Positions 7,180 to 9,434 of a stretch of DNA of 9,434 bases are shown one piece after another; the first letter of the stretch is position 1, and the number at the start of each line of letters is the position of its first letter. Position numbers and translations under genes: made by a program. The notes under the pieces were generated by a model, which did no database searches, was not told the origin of the DNA, and saw nothing but the letters and a program-made list of their open reading frames with translations. Source of the stretch: Flavobacteriaceae bacterium (lineage in GTDB: Bacteria; Bacteroidota; Bacteroidia; Flavobacteriales; Flavobacteriaceae); assembly GCA_030633225.1 (NCBI GenBank), contig DAOVTF010000050.1, positions 1 through 9,434 on the forward strand. The letters run 5' to 3'.

Positions 7180-8745
7180 ATGAAACAGCAATTTGATTAT
7201 GATTATGTTATTATAGGTTCTGGTTTTGGCGGCTCCGTTTCTGCTTTACGATTGTCTGAAAAAGGCTATAAAGTCTTGGTTATAGAAAAAGGAAAATGGT
7301 ACAAAGCAAAAGATTTTCCTAAAACCAATTGGGATTTAAAAAAATGGATGTGGTTGCCAATATTTAAGTTTTTTGGTATTTTAAAACTAACGGTGTTTCG
7401 TCATGTGAGTATTCTTAGTGGAGTGGGAGTTGGAGGAGGTTCTTTGGTCTATGCCAATACATTACCAATTCCTAGCAGAAATTTTTTTAATAGTGGAAAT
7501 TGGAAAGGTTTAGCAGACTGGGAAAATGATTTAAAAACCCATTACGCTACTGCTGAAAAAATGCTTGGTGCTACCAAAAATCCCAAATTTTTTGATGCTG
7601 ATATTACTTTAAAAAATGTTGCAAATTTAATGGGTAAAGGAGATGATTTTGATGCGCCAAATGTGGCAGTTTATTTTGGTGAAGCAGATAAAGAGGTAAA
7701 AGATCCTTTTTTTAATGGTAAAGGACCAAATAGAGTTGGGTGTGATTTTTGCGGACAATGTATGACGGGTTGCCCTAATAATTCTAAGAACACCTTGGAT
7801 AAAAATTATTTGTATTTGGCACAAAAAAAAGGAGCTCAAATTATAGCCGAAAAGATTGTAAAAATTGTGAAGCCTATTGAAAATGAAAAAGAAGGCTACG
7901 AAATATTTTATGAGAATTCTACCTCGCTATTCCAAAAAGAGAAAAAATCCATAAAAACAAAAGGAGTGATATTTTCTGGCGGTGTTTTAGGCACTGTTCG
8001 TTTATTGTTAGATATGAAAAATAAAAAGTATCTACCAAATTTATCTGATGAAGTAGGTAATCATATTCGAACAAACAATGAAAATTTAACACTAGTAACT
8101 TCTCGTAAAAAAGATGTAAATTTTTCAAAAGGAGTAGCAATTGGTTCTATTTTCCCACCAGATGATCATGGGCATGTTGAGGCAGTTAGATATGGAGAAG
8201 GTTCGAGTATTTGGAAAATTCCAATATTTCCTATGGTTTATGGAAAGAATATTTTTATAAGGATATTTAGATTGTTGAAAGAATTAGTTTTACATCCTAT
8301 AGATTGGTTAGGAATGTATTTTACTAAAAATTATGCTAACAAAACGGTTATTTTGTTATTTATGCAACATTTAGATAGTACAATAAAATTAAAAAGAGGG
8401 TGGTTTAATTTGTCTTCAAAAGTTTCTTCTGGACCAAAACCCACTCCATTTATCCCAATGGCAAAAACAATTGCCGATCATGTTGCCAAAGAAATAGATG
8501 GTAAAGCATTTATGATGAGTATCGATATTCTTACTGGCGCCCCATCAACTGCCCATATTTTAGGAGGGGCTGTTATAGCAAAAGATAAAAGTGAAGGCGT
8601 AATTAACATCAATCAAAAAGTATTTGGCTATCAAAATATGTATGTTTGCGATGGAGCTGCTATGTCGGCTAACCCAGGTGTAAACCCTTCTTTAACCATT
8701 ACAGCAATGAGTGAAAGAGCAATGAGTTTTATTCCGAAAAAATAA
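7180..8745 (+). CDS. GMC-family FAD oxidoreductase, cholesterol-oxidase-like, with four-cysteine cluster
   Basis: This 521-residue flavoprotein begins with a Rossmann FAD-binding motif, DYVIIGSGFGGSVSALRLSEKG (residues 8-29, G13-x-G15-x-x-G18). A second flavin contact region, SGVGVGGGSLVYANTLP, is at 80-96. A C-x2-C-x2-C-x3-C-P cluster (Cys188, Cys191, Cys194, Cys198) resembles a [4Fe-4S] ferredoxin site and leads into N-S-K-N-T-L-D-K-N-Y, which I recall from the cholesterol-oxidase-like branch of GMC enzymes. The C-terminus carries S-T-A-H-I-L-G-G with His459 as a candidate catalytic residue, and the closing FAD/product motif YVCDGAAMSANPGVNPSLTI (488-507). Likely reaction: oxidation of a hydroxyl on a sterol-like or other hydrophobic alcohol; the actual substrate is unknown. 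No signal peptide is present. The decayed acyl-CoA ligase downstream suggests it once belonged to a lipid-processing set. Confidence 0.88.
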   Translation: MKQQFDYDYVIIGSGFGGSVSALRLSEKGYKVLVIEKGKWYKAKDFPKTNWDLKKWMWLPIFKFFGILKLTVFRHVSILSGVGVGGGSLVYANTLPIPSRNFFNSGNWKGLADWENDLKTHYATAEKMLGATKNPKFFDADITLKNVANLMGKGDDFDAPNVAVYFGEADKEVKDPFFNGKGPNRVGCDFCGQCMTGCPNNSKNTLDKNYLYLAQKKGAQIIAEKIVKIVKPIENEKEGYEIFYENSTSLFQKEKKSIKTKGVIFSGGVLGTVRLLLDMKNKKYLPNLSDEVGNHIRTNNENLTLVTSRKKDVNFSKGVAIGSIFPPDDHGHVEAVRYGEGSSIWKIPIFPMVYGKNIFIRIFRLLKELVLHPIDWLGMYFTKNYANKTVILLFMQHLDSTIKLKRGWFNLSSKVSSGPKPTPFIPMAKTIADHVAKEIDGKAFMMSIDILTGAPSTAHILGGAVIAKDKSEGVININQKVFGYQNMYVCDGAAMSANPGVNPSLTITAMSERAMSFIPKK

Positions 8746-8763
8746 ATTACGTATTGTTCAACG

Positions 8764-8785
8764 TCACCTAAAGGTGAGAATTTTA
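8764..8785 (+). terminator. Weak candidate terminator after the GMC gene
   Basis: TCACC (8764-8768) and GGTGA (8773-8777) form a 5-bp stem with a TAAA loop, 19 bases after the stop, followed by GAATTTTAATG. The U-run is only four bases long, so termination would be inefficient. The next strong terminator is at 9033. Confidence 0.3.
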
Positions 8786-8883
8786 ATGTGACTATTTACT
8801 TCATTTACCTTTTATTTAGACCTAAATGGTTCTATACCAATAACATTTCATTCCTATCTTTTAGAAATATTTTATATATTTAA

Positions 8884-9013
8884 GAAAAATATTTACTAAT
8901 TAAAAAACAAATAGCTTTATGGAAGGTTTAATGATGAAGTGCCAAAAACCAGTGTGGGTAAATTCGATAAAAAGAGATTAAGAAAAATGTTTGCTGATGG
9001 GAAATTGAAATAA
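8884..9013 (+). pseudogene. C-terminal relic of an acyl-CoA synthetase (AMP-dependent ligase)
   Basis: Bases 8927-9013 read [20 protein letters not shown] followed by MFADGKLK and a stop. The [11 protein letters not shown] segment is the C-terminal signature of fatty-acid/medium-chain CoA ligases; its Lys (in V-G-K) is the catalytic adenylation lysine of these roughly 540-residue enzymes. The frame is closed by a TAG at 8912-8914. In another frame, 8884-8928 reads [15 protein letters not shown], which could be the residues just before this motif in an intact ligase (I-A-x-W-x-x-P-D). A frameshift or small deletion near 8920-8930 would then separate the two parts. Everything N-terminal, about 500 codons including the AMP-binding domain, is missing between the GMC stop and this point. 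The core (8927-9013) is confident; the upstream extension is inference. Confidence 0.75.
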
Positions 9014-9032
9014 TTCTAAAAACATAATATTG

Positions 9033-9061
9033 AAACTCAAAGCCTAAACTTTGAGTTTTTT
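9033..9061 (+). terminator. Strong intrinsic terminator after the ligase relic
   Basis: AAACTCAAAG (9033-9042) pairs perfectly with CTTTGAGTTT (9049-9058) around a CCTAAA loop. A run of six T residues spans 9056-9061. It lies 20 bases after the relic's stop codon, the normal position for the original ligase terminator. Today it would end read-through from the GMC gene before yifB. Confidence 0.85.
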
Positions 9062-9151
9062 ATTTGGACTAACTAAGAATTACACTTCTTTCTCTGTGAA
9101 TGTTAACTTATTAAATATATTCACACATATTGTAAAGATAAAACTAACCAA

Positions 9152-9434
9152 ATGCTTGTTAAAGTTTACGGAAGTGCCGTTTTTGGTGTTGAGGCAACTA
9201 CAATTACCGTTGAGGTAAATATTGATAAAGGTATTGCTTATCATTTAGTGGGATTGCCAGATATTGCCATAAAGGAAAGTAGTTATCGCATTTCAGCCGC
9301 TTTAAAGAATAATAATTATTCCCTTCCGGGGAAAAAAATTACGATCAATATGGCACCAGCTGATCTTCGAAAAGAAGGTTCGGCTTATGACCTTACCTTG
9401 GCTATGGGGATTCTAGCTGCATCTAATCAGATAA
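9152..9434 (+). CDS. YifB/ComM family Mg-chelatase-like AAA+ ATPase, N-terminal part (runs off window)
   Basis: The ATG at 9152 opens 94 codons with no stop before the window edge. The sequence M-L-V-K-V-Y-G-S-A-V-F-G-V-E-A (residues 1-15), V-G-L-P-D-I-A-I-K-E-S (33-43) and INMAPADLRKEGSAYDLTLA (65-84) are the hallmarks of the N-terminal ChlI-like domain of YifB/ComM, a roughly 510-residue protein. ComM in Haemophilus and Vibrio is a hexameric helicase that promotes branch migration during natural transformation; the Bacteroidota role is inferred from homology. The AAA+ Walker motifs and C-terminal domain lie beyond the window. The start is right because conserved residues begin immediately after it. 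The gene has its own upstream region after the terminator at 9061, but I see no clear TAnnTTTG promoter. Confidence 0.92.
   Translation, partial: MLVKVYGSAVFGVEATTITVEVNIDKGIAYHLVGLPDIAIKESSYRISAALKNNNYSLPGKKITINMAPADLRKEGSAYDLTLAMGILAASNQI

Noticed and set aside
7084..7191. Upstream ATG at 7191 for the hydrolase gene
   Set aside because: It would overlap the start of the divergent GMC gene and place a non-hydrophobic 36-residue extension before a typical signal-anchor; the ATG at 7083 fits better.
7627..8140. Antisense open frames inside the GMC gene (7627-7839 and 7919-8140, minus strand)
   Set aside because: They are fully covered by a well-supported coding region and show no motif or plausible start context.
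8746..8883. Open frame of about 44 codons directly after the GMC stop
   Set aside because: It has no start codon at a sensible position and no family resemblance; I could not connect it to the ligase relic, so I regard it as non-coding.
8919..8981. Short ATG-started frame ([13 protein letters not shown]...) overlapping the ligase relic
   Set aside because: The other frame gives an exact CoA-ligase C-terminal signature through the same bases, so this frame is incidental.

Overview
The window looks like chromosomal DNA from a flavobacterium-like member of the Bacteroidota. The basis is the low GC content, the Bacteroidota-type lipoprotein with a GGPKD motif after its lipid-accepting cysteine, an Mrp protein of the cysteine-poor type, a TAnnTTTG-type promoter match, and the absence of strong Shine-Dalgarno sequences. 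No database was consulted, so the taxon is an inference. Almost everything here is ordinary core or metabolic sequence. I see no CRISPR array, phage gene, intact transposase, rRNA or tRNA.

Left part (1-3621): the 3' end of a comF-type phosphoribosyltransferase gene; a small MITE-like inverted-repeat element (about 111 bp, with possible 5-bp target duplications) that contains a plausible intrinsic terminator; a large lipoprotein with a Big_5/Ig-like domain; then mrp (apbC-type P-loop Fe-S carrier) and a single-domain NifU-like protein. The last two form an iron-sulfur cluster assembly/delivery pair and are separated by a perfect 11-bp hairpin.

Middle part (3817-6142): two tightly spaced genes for consecutive steps of tyrosine catabolism, homogentisate 1,2-dioxygenase (hmgA) and 4-hydroxyphenylpyruvate dioxygenase (hppD). 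Together they convert 4-hydroxyphenylpyruvate to homogentisate and then to maleylacetoacetate. Metal ligands can be placed in both. The later enzymes of the pathway are not in the window.

Right part (6175-9434): a membrane-anchored alpha/beta hydrolase on the minus strand, divergent from a cholesterol-oxidase-like GMC flavoprotein that carries a four-cysteine cluster. Downstream, in a 406-bp stretch without an intact gene, lies the decayed C-terminal tip of an acyl-CoA synthetase (AMP-dependent ligase) still followed by a strong terminator. This suggests that a former lipid or sterol oxidation module lost its ligase by deletion. The window ends inside a yifB/comM-type Mg-chelatase-like AAA+ ATPase gene.

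The most interesting items are the MITE-like element, the ligase relic, the Mrp protein with only one cysteine, and the mrp-nifU intergenic hairpin. I found no convincing undescribed system.
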